A stretch of 43,340 bases of DNA from Stentor coeruleus (lineage: Eukaryota; Ciliophora; Heterotrichea; Heterotrichida; Stentoridae): assembly GCA_001970955.1 (NCBI GenBank), contig MPUH01000608.1:1-43340 (forward strand). The letters are read 5' to 3'. Positions 1 through 9,685 of the stretch are shown here, piece after piece (within the stretch, counting starts at the first letter, position 1; the number at the start of each line of letters is the position of its first letter). Below the pieces are notes generated by a model. The model saw only the letters and a list, made by a program, of their open reading frames with translations. It was not told the DNA's origin and made no database searches. The position numbers and the translations under genes were made by a program.

Positions 1-448
1 GTCATATTCTCTTCAAAGCTTATTGATGAGTTTATATCATTATATTATATTAACACTGAAAAGATTTAGAAGCTTTTGGCATTTTGACTCGGTTTATGAG
101 CTTTATAATAATCAAATCTCAATACTTTTCATATCTAAGAAGCCAGGATATAATGATATTTGAATACATTGAAAATAAGTAATCACTTAATTGCTTATAA
201 ATCAGCAAAAAGGCAAGTCATAAACAAAATCTAGTAATGGTTTGTTTTTATCAAGTATTAATACACATTAAATAATATTTTATATAAATTCTAGCTTTTC
301 TTGATATTCATGCTAATTATCAATAATTCTCCCTTAAAGCCATTGTTATCTTCACCGCTAAAATTCATCATAAACAACTTAGCACTATTTATCAACTTCT
401 TCAAAGATCTGCAAGTTACAATAAAAAAAGCTTTAAAATTTTTAATTC
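1..448. other. Gene-free 5' end of window
   Basis: AT-rich sequence with no supportable gene on either strand. A frame open from about 301 starts with a non-ATG codon and runs on into the repeated block at 455-671, so it was not accepted. The stretch directly precedes the topoisomerase II gene and probably holds its promoter, but no motif could be assigned. Confidence 0.6.
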
Positions 449-454
449 TAATGA

Positions 455-671
455 AATATCATAAAAAAAAAACAGACATCAGGATTATTCATGTTTTATC
501 TTTTACAGCATTAAACTTAAGCTTTCCTNAAAAAAAAAACAGACATCAGGATTATTCATGTTTTACCTTTTACAGCATTAAACTTAAGCTTTTTNAATAT
601 CATAAAAAAAAAACAGACATCAGGATTATTCATGTTTTATCTTTTACAGCATTAAACTTAAGCTTTCCTAT
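455..671. repeat. Three near-identical tandem copies joined by single Ns
   Basis: A unit of about 65-75 bp (A-tract, then ACAGACATCAGG, ending near AACTTAAGCTTT) occurs three times, at roughly 455-528, 530-594 and 596-671. The joins are single N bases at 529 and 595. Copies differ by one or two bases. A single N between copies of the same sequence is what an assembler leaves when overlapping contig ends are joined without merging, so the true copy number is probably one. The block lies just upstream of the topoisomerase II start. Confidence 0.85.
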
Positions 672-705
672 ATAAGTTTAGTTAAAAAATATAGGATTTG
701 TAATA

Positions 706-3700
706 ATGAAATCTAAAAAGGATGAGACAAGTGAATCTGGAGGGTCAACAATTGAACAGATTTATCAGAAAAAGACCCCACTTGAGCATATTTTGTTAAG
801 GCCTGACACTTATGTAGGATCTATTGAACAACAAGATTCAAAGCTATGGGTTTGGGATACCGCCAAAAGCAAAATGGCGTTTAGACAGGTTCAGTATGTT
901 CCAGGACTTTACAAGATCTTTGATGAGATTTTAGTCAATGCTTCAGATAACTTCCAAAGGGATAACACAATGAATAAAATTATGGTCACAATTGATCATC
1001 AGAATTCAATGATTAAAGTTTGGAATAATGGGAAAGGAATCCCTGTTGTCATTCATCAAGAATACAACATTTACGTCCCTGAACTAATCTTTGGCCAACT
1101 CCTAACCTCAAGTAATTATGATGACTCAAAGAAAAAAGTCACTGGAGGACGTAATGGATACGGCGCCAAACTTACTAACGTCTTTTCTAAAAAATTCATA
1201 TTAGAAACAGCAAACTCTGAAAGTATGAAAAAATTTACAATGGAATGGTCTAAGAATATGAGTATTCATGGAGATGCTAAAGTTGAAAAACTTTCAAAAA
1301 AAGAAGATTATACTTGTATAACTTTTTATCCTGATCTTGAGAGATTTGGTATGACAATTTTAGATAAAGATATTGTTGATCTTATGACTAAAAGAGTATA
1401 TGACCTTGCTGGGATTACTGATCAAAAAGTTAAAGTGTTTTTAAATGATAAAGAAATTAAACTTAAAAACTTTCAAGAATATGTTGAATTGTATTTGACA
1501 GATTCTAGCTTGCCGAAGATATTTGAAGTTGTTAATGATAGGTGGGAAGTAGGAGTTTCTATTAGTGATGGAGTATTTCAACAGGTATCTTTTGTTAACG
1601 GTATCTGTACAACAAAAGGTGGTACCCATGTCAATCATGTAGCAGACCAAATAATCCAATCAATCTCCGAGCTCGTGCAAAAGAAATTCAAAAAAATCGA
1701 AGTTAAAAACGCCCAAATCAAGCAACACCTATGGATCTTTGTAAACTGCCTAGTCGAAAACCCATGCTTTGACTCTCAAACAAAAGATACAATGACCCTA
1801 AAACCTTCAGCTTTCGGGAGCAAATGCGAAATCAGTAGTAAAATGATGAAAGAAATCCTCAAATGTGGGGTTATCGATCATGTTATGGCTTATGCAAAAG
1901 CTAAAACCGAAGCCCAGCTAGGCAAAAAAGTTAGGCAAAAGAAAAACGAAAAAATTTTCATGAATAAACTAGAAGATGCAAATGATGCTGGTTCCCGAAA
2001 TGGTTATAATTGTACATTAATATTAACAGAAGGAGATAGTGCAAAATCTTTAGCAATGGCAGGAATTGAGGTTATAGGTCGTGATACATTTGGTGTTTTC
2101 CCACTTAAAGGTAAACTTCTAAATGTTCGTGAAGCTTCTCATTCACAACTTATGAATAATGAAGAAGTGCAAAACATAATGAAAATTGTTGGCTTAGAAC
2201 CTAAAAAAGAATATAACAGCCTTACTGAGTTAAGATATGGATGCATTATGATAATGGCTGATCAAGATCTAGATGGTTCACATATAAAAGGTCTTGTAAT
2301 AAACTTTGTGCATTTTTTCTGGCCGGGACTATTGAAAAAACAAGGTTTTCTTAAAGAGTTTATAACTCCTATAGTCAAAGCAACAAAAAATCATGATGTG
2401 ATATCATTTTTTACAATCCCAGAATATGAAGCTTGGATAAAAGCAGACAATAGATCAACATGGAAAATCAAATACTACAAAGGTCTGGGGACATCAACAA
2501 GTAAAGAAGCTCAAGAGTATTTTTCAAATCTTGACCGTCACAGAATTGAATTCATATGGAGAGATGACGTATTAGACGAAGATGCAATTGATTTAGCTTT
2601 TAATAAAAAACGGGCTGACGACCGCAAGCAATGGTTAGCGAATTTGAACCCCGACACTTTCTTAGATATGAATCAACATGGTATAGAATATAATGAATTT
2701 ATCCACAAAGAGCTCATTCTTTTTTCTAATTATGATAACATAAGGTCAATACCAAGTATAATGGATGGTCTTAAACCAGGACAAAGGAAAATAATATTTT
2801 CATGTTTTAAAAGGAAACTTAAAGGAGAGATAAAAGTAGCCCAATTATCAGGTTATGTTGCTGAACATTCAGCATATCATCATGGTGAAGCATCTTTAGC
2901 TTCAACAATAGTAGGTTTAGCTCAGAATTATGTAGGAAGTAACAATATCAATCTTCTTTTACCATTAGGGCAATTTGGCACTCGAAATATGGGAGGTAAA
3001 GATATGGCTAGTGCACGTTATATATTTACAAACTTATCACCTTTAACAAGAAAATTGTTTATTCAAGAAGATGATTATCTTTTTACTTATCAAACTGAAG
3101 ATGGGCAAAAAATCGAACCTGTTTATTATGCGCCTATTATCCCTATAGTTCTTATAAATGGTAGTGATGGAATAGGTACTGGTTGGAGTACTTCAGTACC
3201 TCAATATAATCCTTATGATCTTATTGATGCTTATAGAAAAAGGATTCAAAATAAATCTTTTGATGAATTTGACATAAAACCTTGGTATAAAGGCTTTACT
3301 GGGACTATAGATTGGATTGATAGATCAGGAGGAGGTTATGAAATAACAGGGGTTTTAACAAGATTAGAAGATGATTGGCTTCAAATTTCTGAACTACCTA
3401 TTCGCAAATGGACTAGCGAATATAAAAAATTCCTTGAAGAATTCATGAAAGAAGATGAACCTTTTATCACAGAATTAAAAGAATATCATACTGAAAATAG
3501 AGTCGATTTTCATATACGCGTACCTGGTGTTGATAAATATAGTGATGGGATGCTTAAGAAAAAATTCAAACTTGTCACAACAATATCTATAAATAACCTT
3601 GTGCTTTTTAATAAAGATAGGAAAATTGTAAAATATACTAATGTTTCTGAGATTATGGAAGAACATTATCTTGTTAGAGAAGACTTTTATAAAAAAAGAA

Positions 3701-4521
3701 AAGAGTTTATGATTGCGAAACTGACAAGAGAATGCGAAATTTTAGCTAATAAAGTTAGGTTTATATTAGCAGTTGTAGAAAACGAACTTGTTATAAACAA
3801 AAAACAAAAAATGATCCTTGTTAAAGAACTTCAATTAAAAAAGTTTGCGACTAAAAAACAGTTGGATATGATTTTTATTGAGCCAGTTATATTATCAGAT
3901 GAGAATAATAAAGACCAGGAACAAGAAATTGAACCAGAAACAGAAACAAATGCTACAGTATCTGCAAAAGAATATGATTATTTACTAAATATGCCATTAT
4001 GGTCTTTAACTTATGAAAAAGTTGAAGCATTAAAAAAAGAGCATAAAGAAAAAAGTGAAGAACTTGAAAAACTTCGTAAAATTAGCATATACGATATGTG
4101 GAATAAAGATCTTGAAGAATTAGAAAATGCGATAAGTCAAGTTTGGGAAAGTGAGGAAGAAGATAGAAAAAATAGACCTAAAGCTAAGACTAATAAAAAT
4201 AAAATGGTAAAACCTAAGAAAAGAAATATGAAGAAAAAAGAAAATAAGGAAATTGTGGAAAATGATAAAAAAGCTAAACAGAAAAAAAATACTGTGAAAA
4301 CAAATTTTGATGATGATTTTAAACAGGATATGGAGAAGGTGTTAGGGAAAACCAAATCGACTCCACTTGAGGAGAGGAATGAGTCTAACGATGCTTCTTT
4401 AGTGAATAATTTTAAAAACGTCCCTAAGAAAATGAAACAACCAGGGCTTAAAATGAGAAAAATTAAAAAAAATGCTAGTGGTGAAAGCGATGAAGATTCA
4501 AGCTTTGGAATATTTGATTAG
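706..4521 (+). CDS. TOP2: DNA topoisomerase II (ATP-dependent, type IIA)
   Basis: Cuts both strands of one DNA duplex, passes another through and religates; needed for chromosome decatenation and relaxation of supercoils. The 1271-residue length fits eukaryotic Top2. Visible in order: GHKL ATPase with FDEILVNASDN (near 65-75) and the nucleotide loop GRNGYGAK (147-155); the transducer QTK loop (358-360); TOPRIM with EGDSA (E442) and DQDLDG (D519/D521/D523); the winged-helix cleavage domain with GGKDMASARY and catalytic Tyr772; then a lysine- and acid-rich C-terminal tail typical of the divergent nuclear tail. The ATG at 706 directly precedes the conserved N-terminal region. The stop is TAG. 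No intron is needed. The flank upstream contains the N-joined repeats. Identification is secure. Confidence 0.98.
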   Translation: MKSKKDETSESGGSTIEQIYQKKTPLEHILLRPDTYVGSIEQQDSKLWVWDTAKSKMAFRQVQYVPGLYKIFDEILVNASDNFQRDNTMNKIMVTIDHQNSMIKVWNNGKGIPVVIHQEYNIYVPELIFGQLLTSSNYDDSKKKVTGGRNGYGAKLTNVFSKKFILETANSESMKKFTMEWSKNMSIHGDAKVEKLSKKEDYTCITFYPDLERFGMTILDKDIVDLMTKRVYDLAGITDQKVKVFLNDKEIKLKNFQEYVELYLTDSSLPKIFEVVNDRWEVGVSISDGVFQQVSFVNGICTTKGGTHVNHVADQIIQSISELVQKKFKKIEVKNAQIKQHLWIFVNCLVENPCFDSQTKDTMTLKPSAFGSKCEISSKMMKEILKCGVIDHVMAYAKAKTEAQLGKKVRQKKNEKIFMNKLEDANDAGSRNGYNCTLILTEGDSAKSLAMAGIEVIGRDTFGVFPLKGKLLNVREASHSQLMNNEEVQNIMKIVGLEPKKEYNSLTELRYGCIMIMADQDLDGSHIKGLVINFVHFFWPGLLKKQGFLKEFITPIVKATKNHDVISFFTIPEYEAWIKADNRSTWKIKYYKGLGTSTSKEAQEYFSNLDRHRIEFIWRDDVLDEDAIDLAFNKKRADDRKQWLANLNPDTFLDMNQHGIEYNEFIHKELILFSNYDNIRSIPSIMDGLKPGQRKIIFSCFKRKLKGEIKVAQLSGYVAEHSAYHHGEASLASTIVGLAQNYVGSNNINLLLPLGQFGTRNMGGKDMASARYIFTNLSPLTRKLFIQEDDYLFTYQTEDGQKIEPVYYAPIIPIVLINGSDGIGTGWSTSVPQYNPYDLIDAYRKRIQNKSFDEFDIKPWYKGFTGTIDWIDRSGGGYEITGVLTRLEDDWLQISELPIRKWTSEYKKFLEEFMKEDEPFITELKEYHTENRVDFHIRVPGVDKYSDGMLKKKFKLVTTISINNLVLFNKDRKIVKYTNVSEIMEEHYLVREDFYKKRKEFMIAKLTRECEILANKVRFILAVVENELVINKKQKMILVKELQLKKFATKKQLDMIFIEPVILSDENNKDQEQEIEPETETNATVSAKEYDYLLNMPLWSLTYEKVEALKKEHKEKSEELEKLRKISIYDMWNKDLEELENAISQVWESEEEDRKNRPKAKTNKNKMVKPKKRNMKKKENKEIVENDKKAKQKKNTVKTNFDDDFKQDMEKVLGKTKSTPLEERNESNDASLVNNFKNVPKKMKQPGLKMRKIKKNASGESDEDSSFGIFD

Positions 4522-4849
4522 GGTTAATTAATTGGTTTGTTTTAATGCTTTATTTATATGATGGGATTCTAAAAAATTGCTGAAATTATTGTGGAAGTCA
4601 AGCAAAGATTATTTTACTATAAAAATACTCTTTGTTTAATAAAATCTTAAAATCAGTAATAAAAATATATATTATCCTTACCTATAATAAAAAATTTATT
4701 ACCTTTATGTATAAGGAAAAAATATAAGTCTATACATTCAATGTTGGTATTATGCATAAATACACTTAAAATGTAATCCAAGCTACTTCTCTTATCCATA
4801 ATTCTGTGCTTATGTTATCATCATAACAAAAAAATTTACTAGGCTACAA

Positions 4850-5135
4850 AAGATATACAAACACAAAACGCCATAATAGAATTCTTGCCAAAAATCCCAG
4901 CTTTCAACAATAAAAAATGAAAAACCCAAAAACTGGTATTAAAATATTCTTAAAAAACAAAGCCAACAATTCCCAGAAATAAAACAAGATTTGCCTATAT
5001 TACTGTCTGACCAAATAAAACACCTGCTAAGCTAATCATAAACTCAGCATTAGCAATAAATAAAATTTAAAGTTTTTATTGAAAATAACTGTGTAAACTC
5101 GAGGAATCAGCCCAATAACAAGTCTATAACGCATA
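4850..5135 (-). pseudogene. Decayed membrane-protein-like relic
   Basis: Translated on the minus strand, this stretch reads as hydrophobic protein-like sequence interrupted by stops. One frame gives FIANAEFMISLAGVLFGQ, then a stop, then ANLVLFLGIVGFVF, a second stop, and EYFNTSFWVFHFLLLKAGIF. A second frame just upstream gives RYRLVIGLIPRVYTVIF. The composition is that of a multi-pass membrane protein and unlike the surrounding intergenic DNA. No family was recognised. The alternative is chance hydrophobic translation of AT-rich DNA, which commonly yields Phe, Leu and Ile but rarely this mix of Gly, Ala and Asn. Confidence 0.4.
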
Positions 5136-5336
5136 ATATTGGTCAAAGTATATTGTATAAATAGCAAAGGGTCTATTTTATTATATAATCCATCATAAAA
5201 AATATTAATTTATATTTACATAAAAATCCAACAAACCCAAGCTTATTAATCCAGTTGAAAAAACTAAATTTTGTCTTACTTGAAATAAAGCCAATAACTC
5301 TAGTGCATAAGCTACAATATTTAAATATTTTTCCCT

Positions 5337-5510
5337 ATCTAAATCCTAAACTCATATTTAATTATTATCACTAATTAATCCCCAAACTTCTAATCTCCCA
5401 TATTTTATAACTTTCATTTAAATCCTCTCCTTTAATATCCAAAAAATATACAAAATAACTCATAAAATGTATCTAAAGATAAAACAATACCTTAATTTTC
5501 CTTTTAACCC
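5337..5510 (-). pseudogene. Degraded tandem copy of the Dcp1 gene 3' end
   Basis: This stretch aligns by eye with 5706-5885, which is the 3' flank and last codons of the Dcp1-like gene, at an offset of about 369 bp. The clearest block is AAATCCTAAACTCATATTT (5341-5359), matching AAATCCTAAACTCACATTT (5710-5728) at 18 of 19 bases. The same order of recognisable words follows: a CACTAATTAAT word, a TATAACTTTC word, a CTCTCC/TAATA word and a TGTATCTAAAG word near the end. Frame and stop are lost. It appears to be what is left of a local tandem duplication. Confidence 0.6.
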
Positions 5511-5777
5511 ATAACCTATATTTTGCATCAGTAAAAATACTTGATTTTACAATAAAAACAAATAATCTCTATCCTCTAATAATTTCATCATTAAAATCTG
5601 ACAAATTTAACCTCATAAAACCATATAAAAACCAAAAAAAACCAAAAAAGCTTTATACTTCCAACACATAATCCATCTTTCCACCTTATCAAAATCATAT
5701 TTCAACCTAAAATCCTAAACTCACATTTCATTAATTAATTATCGCTAATTAATTGACAAAATCTACTTTACCCATCT

Positions 5778-6443
5778 TTAAAACTTTCCTCCAAACTCTC
5801 TCCCTCTAATAGCCAAAGCAAGTATATCTAAAAACTCATTCGATGTAGCTAAAGCTACAACAATATTTCTGATTTTCTCTCTTTCACTAACAACCTCAGC
5901 CCTATCTTCAAAAACAACCCCTTTTTTAAAAAACTCAGGTCTTAAAACTTCCTCAGCCATTTGGCCTGTAAAATCAATAGGTCTTGAATCAAAAATACTA
6001 TCAGGGGATTTATTAGACATAGTCTCTCCACCAATATCAAGTAAATTTTTAAGCATTTTTGACTGAGAGTCTATATTAGAAACATCCTGAAGCTTTTTAT
6101 AAAGTCCTTCAATAAGCTCAGTATTTGCTGACCATATCCCATGAACACTTTTGCTTTTATCCCTAACACAAATTAGTTGTGGGTGTTTTTTTTCAAACAA
6201 AGTATCTGATGTAACTTGTTGATAAAAACTATTACAATGAGTTTTGTTTAATATAATCAAACAATAATAAGGTTCTTGGCTTCTTTTGACCAACATCAAA
6301 GGACCTTCTATATCGCCTTTATTCCAAGTGCCATTAAGCTCTGAAAACACATAGTAAACAGCATGTTGGATTTCAAAAACAACATCGATTATCGCTTTGT
6401 CAAGTCTGTTACGCAGCATCGTTAAAAGCCCATCTCGGTCCAT
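5778..6443 (-). CDS. DCP1: Dcp1-like mRNA decapping cofactor (EVH1 domain)
   Basis: Dcp1 binds and activates the Dcp2 hydrolase that removes the 5' cap of mRNAs in cytoplasmic decay. The 221-residue protein begins almost directly with the EVH1-type domain: LRNRLDKAIIDVVFEIQHAVYYVF, then WNKGDIEGPLMLVKRS (family pattern W-x-K-x-x-IEGxLxVVKRS), then a YxxLIILNK segment and a CVRDKSKSVHGIW segment (family pattern YRN...GIWF). The C-terminal third is charged and helical-looking and was not matched to a known motif. The start is the ATG at 6443. The upstream gene on the same strand stops only 39 nt away, so the two may share a promoter region or transcript. A decayed copy of the 3' end lies downstream. 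The assignment rests on the EVH1 pattern and is fairly strong. Confidence 0.85.
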   Translation of the reverse strand: MDRDGLLTMLRNRLDKAIIDVVFEIQHAVYYVFSELNGTWNKGDIEGPLMLVKRSQEPYYCLIILNKTHCNSFYQQVTSDTLFEKKHPQLICVRDKSKSVHGIWSANTELIEGLYKKLQDVSNIDSQSKMLKNLLDIGGETMSNKSPDSIFDSRPIDFTGQMAEEVLRPEFFKKGVVFEDRAEVVSEREKIRNIVVALATSNEFLDILALAIRGREFGGKF

Positions 6444-6482
6444 TTTTATATTAAAACTAGAGTTTGATATTAGCTAGTTGGC

Positions 6483-6854
6483 TTAGGAGTATTTACTAGA
6501 ATAGCCTACTTTATCTTGAAGAATAGACACAGAAGTGTTAGAACCGACAATATGCTGGGCGATTAAAGAACGTTCTTTTTTGAGCTCGGTTATTTGTTTT
6601 TGTAAAAATTCATTCATGTTCCCTTGTCGAGCTATTTCGTTTTTTAAGTCAGAAAAAAGCTCTTCGATCTGAGGCATGAAGGATTTTGGAGTGTCTTGGA
6701 TCATAAGTTCGATTTTGGTATCCATGCTGACTATTTCAGCTCTTGTTGTCTCGATATATTTCTTATAATCTCGTCCTGAACTTTGAAGTTCTAGTAAGTC
6801 TTGGTTAACTTTTTGAATATTCTCTTTGACACTAACTTCTTTGTTATCTTCCAT
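6483..6854 (-). CDS. Small coiled-coil protein
   Basis: A 123-residue, charged, almost wholly helical protein. Two stretches have heptad-like spacing of Ile, Leu and Met (about 12-50 and 62-100), separated by a short Pro-containing turn (TPKSFMPQ). It has no signal peptide or membrane segment. The family was not recognised; length and pattern resemble small subunits of coiled-coil complexes, but this is not evidence of function. The start is the ATG at 6854 and the stop is TAA. The Dcp1-like gene follows on the same strand after 39 nt, leaving little room for separate UTRs. Confidence 0.7.
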   Translation of the reverse strand: MEDNKEVSVKENIQKVNQDLLELQSSGRDYKKYIETTRAEIVSMDTKIELMIQDTPKSFMPQIEELFSDLKNEIARQGNMNEFLQKQITELKKERSLIAQHIVGSNTSVSILQDKVGYSSKYS

Positions 6855-7474
6855 TATATAATTATTACCAAACTAGCTTTTTAGGTTTGAAAGAGCATAT
6901 GTGTTTTGGCAAGACTTTAACTTAGATAGTTCTCTAGTCTTTTTCTTTTCAAAGCTTAAATGCCTGGTTCTAATTATATTCTTCTACCTTGCTATTTCGA
7001 ACTGTGAATCTAAGCTACCATGTTTCAGGTGGGACAAAAATGAGGGTTTTTTCCTTTCTTGATAAAACTTTGCTTGCGATCACAAACGTGGTTTTTTTTA
7101 TGAGGATTTTATTTTTTTATATAGTATTACTTTCTATAAAACAAATCTATTGAGTCTTTATTACTATAATAATCTATCCGAATTGTATTTTCCTATCAAA
7201 ATACCAAGAATAATCAAATATATTATTGAAATTACATACTAATTTAAGTATAAATTTATTATAAGTATTATAAAAATCATAATTCTTATAAAAAACATAT
7301 CAAAAAGCCAATAAATCCTTCAAAATTAAAATTTTCTTCTTTGCCAAATAAATCTTGAACTATTTTACCCAAAAAATATTTCCCTTAAAAAATTTTTTTC
7401 TTCATAGTAAACTTATCCATTTACTGAGTATTACTAACCTTAAATACCCACCTAAAGCCTTAAATTTTAACTCC
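6855..7474. other. Gene-free stretch
   Basis: This lies 5' of the coiled-coil gene and 3' of the pepsin-like gene (both minus strand). The part at 6900-7110 has slightly higher GC than its surroundings, but I could not support a gene or structured RNA in it. A plus-strand frame starting near 7355 is the complement of the pepsin-like gene's end and was rejected. Confidence 0.5.
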
Positions 7475-8668
7475 TCATGCACTATTATCAATCAACGGAA
7501 CCTCATCTTGCGCATCAAGCTTTTTTTTAATAAGCTGATAAATCAATGCAGCCAAAATATAAATTAAAAACGACCCAGTCACTGTGAAAAATACAACCGC
7601 CCAGCCTTCAAGTGTTTCAAAAGTAGTTGGAGTTGTATCTGGAATATAAGATACTTTATTAAAACTAATAGTTTTATCTTTAAGGTTAACAGAAGTGAAA
7701 TAACCTTTAAGAAGAGGTTCACCTAATATCCATGATTTACCACCAAGATTAGTGAAAAGGAAACAAGCTTTTTCTACTTTCATCAGATAAAATTCTTGAG
7801 TTATAACCAAAACATCATCACCTATTATAAATTCAAGATCAGGGTATGAGCCTTCACAATCACATACAATATACTCTTCAAAATAATAACACCCATATTC
7901 CATAATCAAATCTGTATATAAATTTTGTAATAAACTAAATGGACCTATAATATAAGAACTAATCGAACTAAACTCAATTGGTGCTGAATCATAAACTGTC
8001 CCGTTATAAGAAAAATTACCAATAATCTCATCTTTTAAAGGTATAATTACAGAACTTTCAATTTGAAGACCTAAATCTGTAAAGTTAATACTATCCAAGT
8101 ATAAATAAGAACCATTAATTTCATCAATAAATAAAGAATAAATTGGCTCTGTTATATAGTTTTTTTCATACATTTCATAGACAATTGAGTTCTCATCATC
8201 TCCTAAACCAAGAATTCCATCTTCAGCTAGATTTAATGGGTCGATAAATTTATTGGCAACTGAAATTTTACTTCGGAATTTGTAGTTTTCTAAGATGATA
8301 TCGTCTTCGAATATGTTACCTTTTAAGGTAAGCATTTTGCTATCGTCATGGAATTCGTTTGTTGTTGTTAGGTTTTTACTTGTTTTTGATGTCCCAGGAC
8401 TGTAGGTTTGTGAGACAACTTTGCACTTTTTGCATTTGCTTCCTTCGACCCAGATGTCACGGAAGAGGAAAGAGATTGTCAGCCAGAACTCTTGTTGTTC
8501 TGAGCCTATTTTTACTGATGTGACAAATGCAAACTAAATATAAAATACATTGCTTAAAACTTGCTCTGACACTCCATCTTCTCCACCTCCTCCACGTGGC
8601 TTAAACTCAATAACTTTCGGCAACATTAAAGAAAATGCTGGTAAAGCTAATAAGAGTAAAATCACCAT
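7475..8668 (-). CDS. Pepsin-fold (A1 family) membrane protein, catalytic Asp lost in both lobes
   Basis: Two exons (8668-8549 and 8533-7475) joined over a 15-nt intron give 392 residues. The N-terminus MVILLLLALPAFSLML is a signal peptide. The first-lobe active-site region, normally FDTGSSxLWV, reads ISFLFRDIWV, so Asp-Thr-Gly becomes Ser61-Phe62-Leu63 while the IWV part is kept. The second-lobe site, normally DTGTSLLTGP, reads SSISSYIIGP with Ser229 at the Asp position. Family features kept include EDGILGLGDD, the SWILGEPLLKGYFTSVNLKDKTISF-type end of the fold and paired cysteines. A membrane helix at about 350-372 is followed by a basic cytoplasmic tail. The stop is TGA. It is probably a non-proteolytic, surface or endomembrane type I protein. 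The fold call is strong; loss of activity is inference. Confidence 0.82.
8534..8548 (-). other. 15-nt intron in pepsin-like gene
   Basis: Read on the minus strand the sequence is GTATTTTATATTTAG. Its removal joins ...SEQVLSN to FAFVTSVKIG in one frame and restores the signal-peptide exon to the pepsin-like body. Left in, it gives an in-frame TAG. It fits the GTAW-NNNN-TATWTAG pattern of the other introns in this window. Confidence 0.88.
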
Positions 8669-9175
8669 TTTATATCCGTTTGAAATTTAAGTCTTGACTG
8701 ATTAATTGAACTAATTATCATTATATTATTTAAGATTATGAGTTATTTCAAAGTTCCAATTTTAAACAGAAAACCAGAATTCCTCACAATAACTGCATCA
8801 AATGACAAAATACTTCAAAATTTCCCAAATATATTAATCAGATTAAAATAATGATAACCAAATCATAAAATCTATAATCTAAAATATTTTTCCTATATAC
8901 AAACATTCAAATTCTCACACATAATCTATTCAAAAACTTAACTCCAAAAAATCTGCACCTTAACCAAAAATTCAACACTTTCACTCCACAACTTCTACAA
9001 AAAAATAAACCTCTCACATTAAAATCCAAATCTTAAATCTTAAACCCTAAAACCCAATCATCCATTTAATACAAAAAATCCTAACCTTTAAAACTCTCAA
9101 AAAGCCAACTTCTCTATCTTAAACCATACATCCAAGGGTAAAATCCAACAAAATTTCTTAAAAAAATATTGATAA
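8669..9175. other. Gene-free stretch
   Basis: This is 5' flank of the pepsin-like gene on its left and 3' flank of the Tim23-family gene on its right. The right half (about 8880-9150) is C-rich and G-poor on the plus strand, that is, G-rich in the sense direction of the upstream Tim23 gene. No gene seen. Confidence 0.6.
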
Positions 9176-9685
9176 TTAGACGTCTATCTTATAACTAGTC
9201 AGGCCTTTTTCATAAAGATAGTTCATGACCATAGTAAAGCTTGAAATCAGCCCAACACCAAGAATACTTCCAAAGACCATAGGCCTAAATCCAAGTGTGC
9301 TCTTATACAATGCTCCAGTTATTCCTCCAGTAATAGCATTTCTAGTCCAAAGCCCATAATCTCGAATTTCCTCTTCAAATAATAAATCCATGAGTTTCCC
9401 TATCAAACAGTATAATAAAGATACCGATGCACCACTATTGCCGAATTCTCCAGCAGTTCTTGCGGATTGACTTATGGAATTTATAATCCATTGATGAGAC
9501 GTCATTAATGACCCTAAACGTGCACGTCGAAATCCTACGAAAACCCCAGCAAAAGCGGAAATGCAGTATGAAAACCCAATTGTGAAGGTTAGTTTTTCAC
9601 CCCAGTGCTTTCCATAGCCTTCAAGATACATGCTATCTTTTTTGCTATTTTTTGGCTTAAGGGCGTACTTTTCCTCCGCATACAT
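9176..9685 (-). CDS. TIM23: Tim17/Tim22/Tim23-family mitochondrial inner-membrane translocase, Tim23-like
   Basis: The channel-forming subunits of this family import proteins across or into the mitochondrial inner membrane. The 169-residue protein shows the family layout of four helices: FTIGFSYCISAFAGVFVGFR, a loop with the RLGS and SHQWIINS segments, ARTAGEFGNSGASVSLLYCLIGK (the family's R-x-G-x-x-x-GN-x-A/G region), then the signature-like NAITGGITGALYKSTLGFRP (family: A-G-x-x-TGALFKST-x-G-RP) and a last helix FGSILGVGLISSFTMVMNYLY. There is no cleavable presequence, as expected. Order and spacing fit Tim23 better than Tim17, but Tim22 cannot be excluded by eye. The start is the ATG at 9685. 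Confidence 0.85.
   Translation of the reverse strand: MYAEEKYALKPKNSKKDSMYLEGYGKHWGEKLTFTIGFSYCISAFAGVFVGFRRARLGSLMTSHQWIINSISQSARTAGEFGNSGASVSLLYCLIGKLMDLLFEEEIRDYGLWTRNAITGGITGALYKSTLGFRPMVFGSILGVGLISSFTMVMNYLYEKGLTSYKIDV

Larger units (their letters stand above)
4522..5777. other. Long gene-free stretch with two relics
   Basis: The region lies between the convergent topoisomerase II (+) and Dcp1-like (-) genes. It contains two decayed sequences listed separately: a membrane-protein-like relic at about 4850-5135 and a degraded copy of the Dcp1 gene's 3' end at about 5337-5510. The remainder is AT-rich, with C-rich/G-poor composition toward 5777. No intact frame is supportable. Confidence 0.6.

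Noticed and set aside
301..675. Open frame across the N-joined repeats
   Set aside because: It starts with a non-ATG codon, includes Ns and merely repeats the translated duplicate block; it has no independent protein features.
6900..7110. Possible structured RNA or tRNA-like gene
   Set aside because: A box-B-like word was seen, but no cloverleaf, no matching box A and no conserved stem could be drawn.
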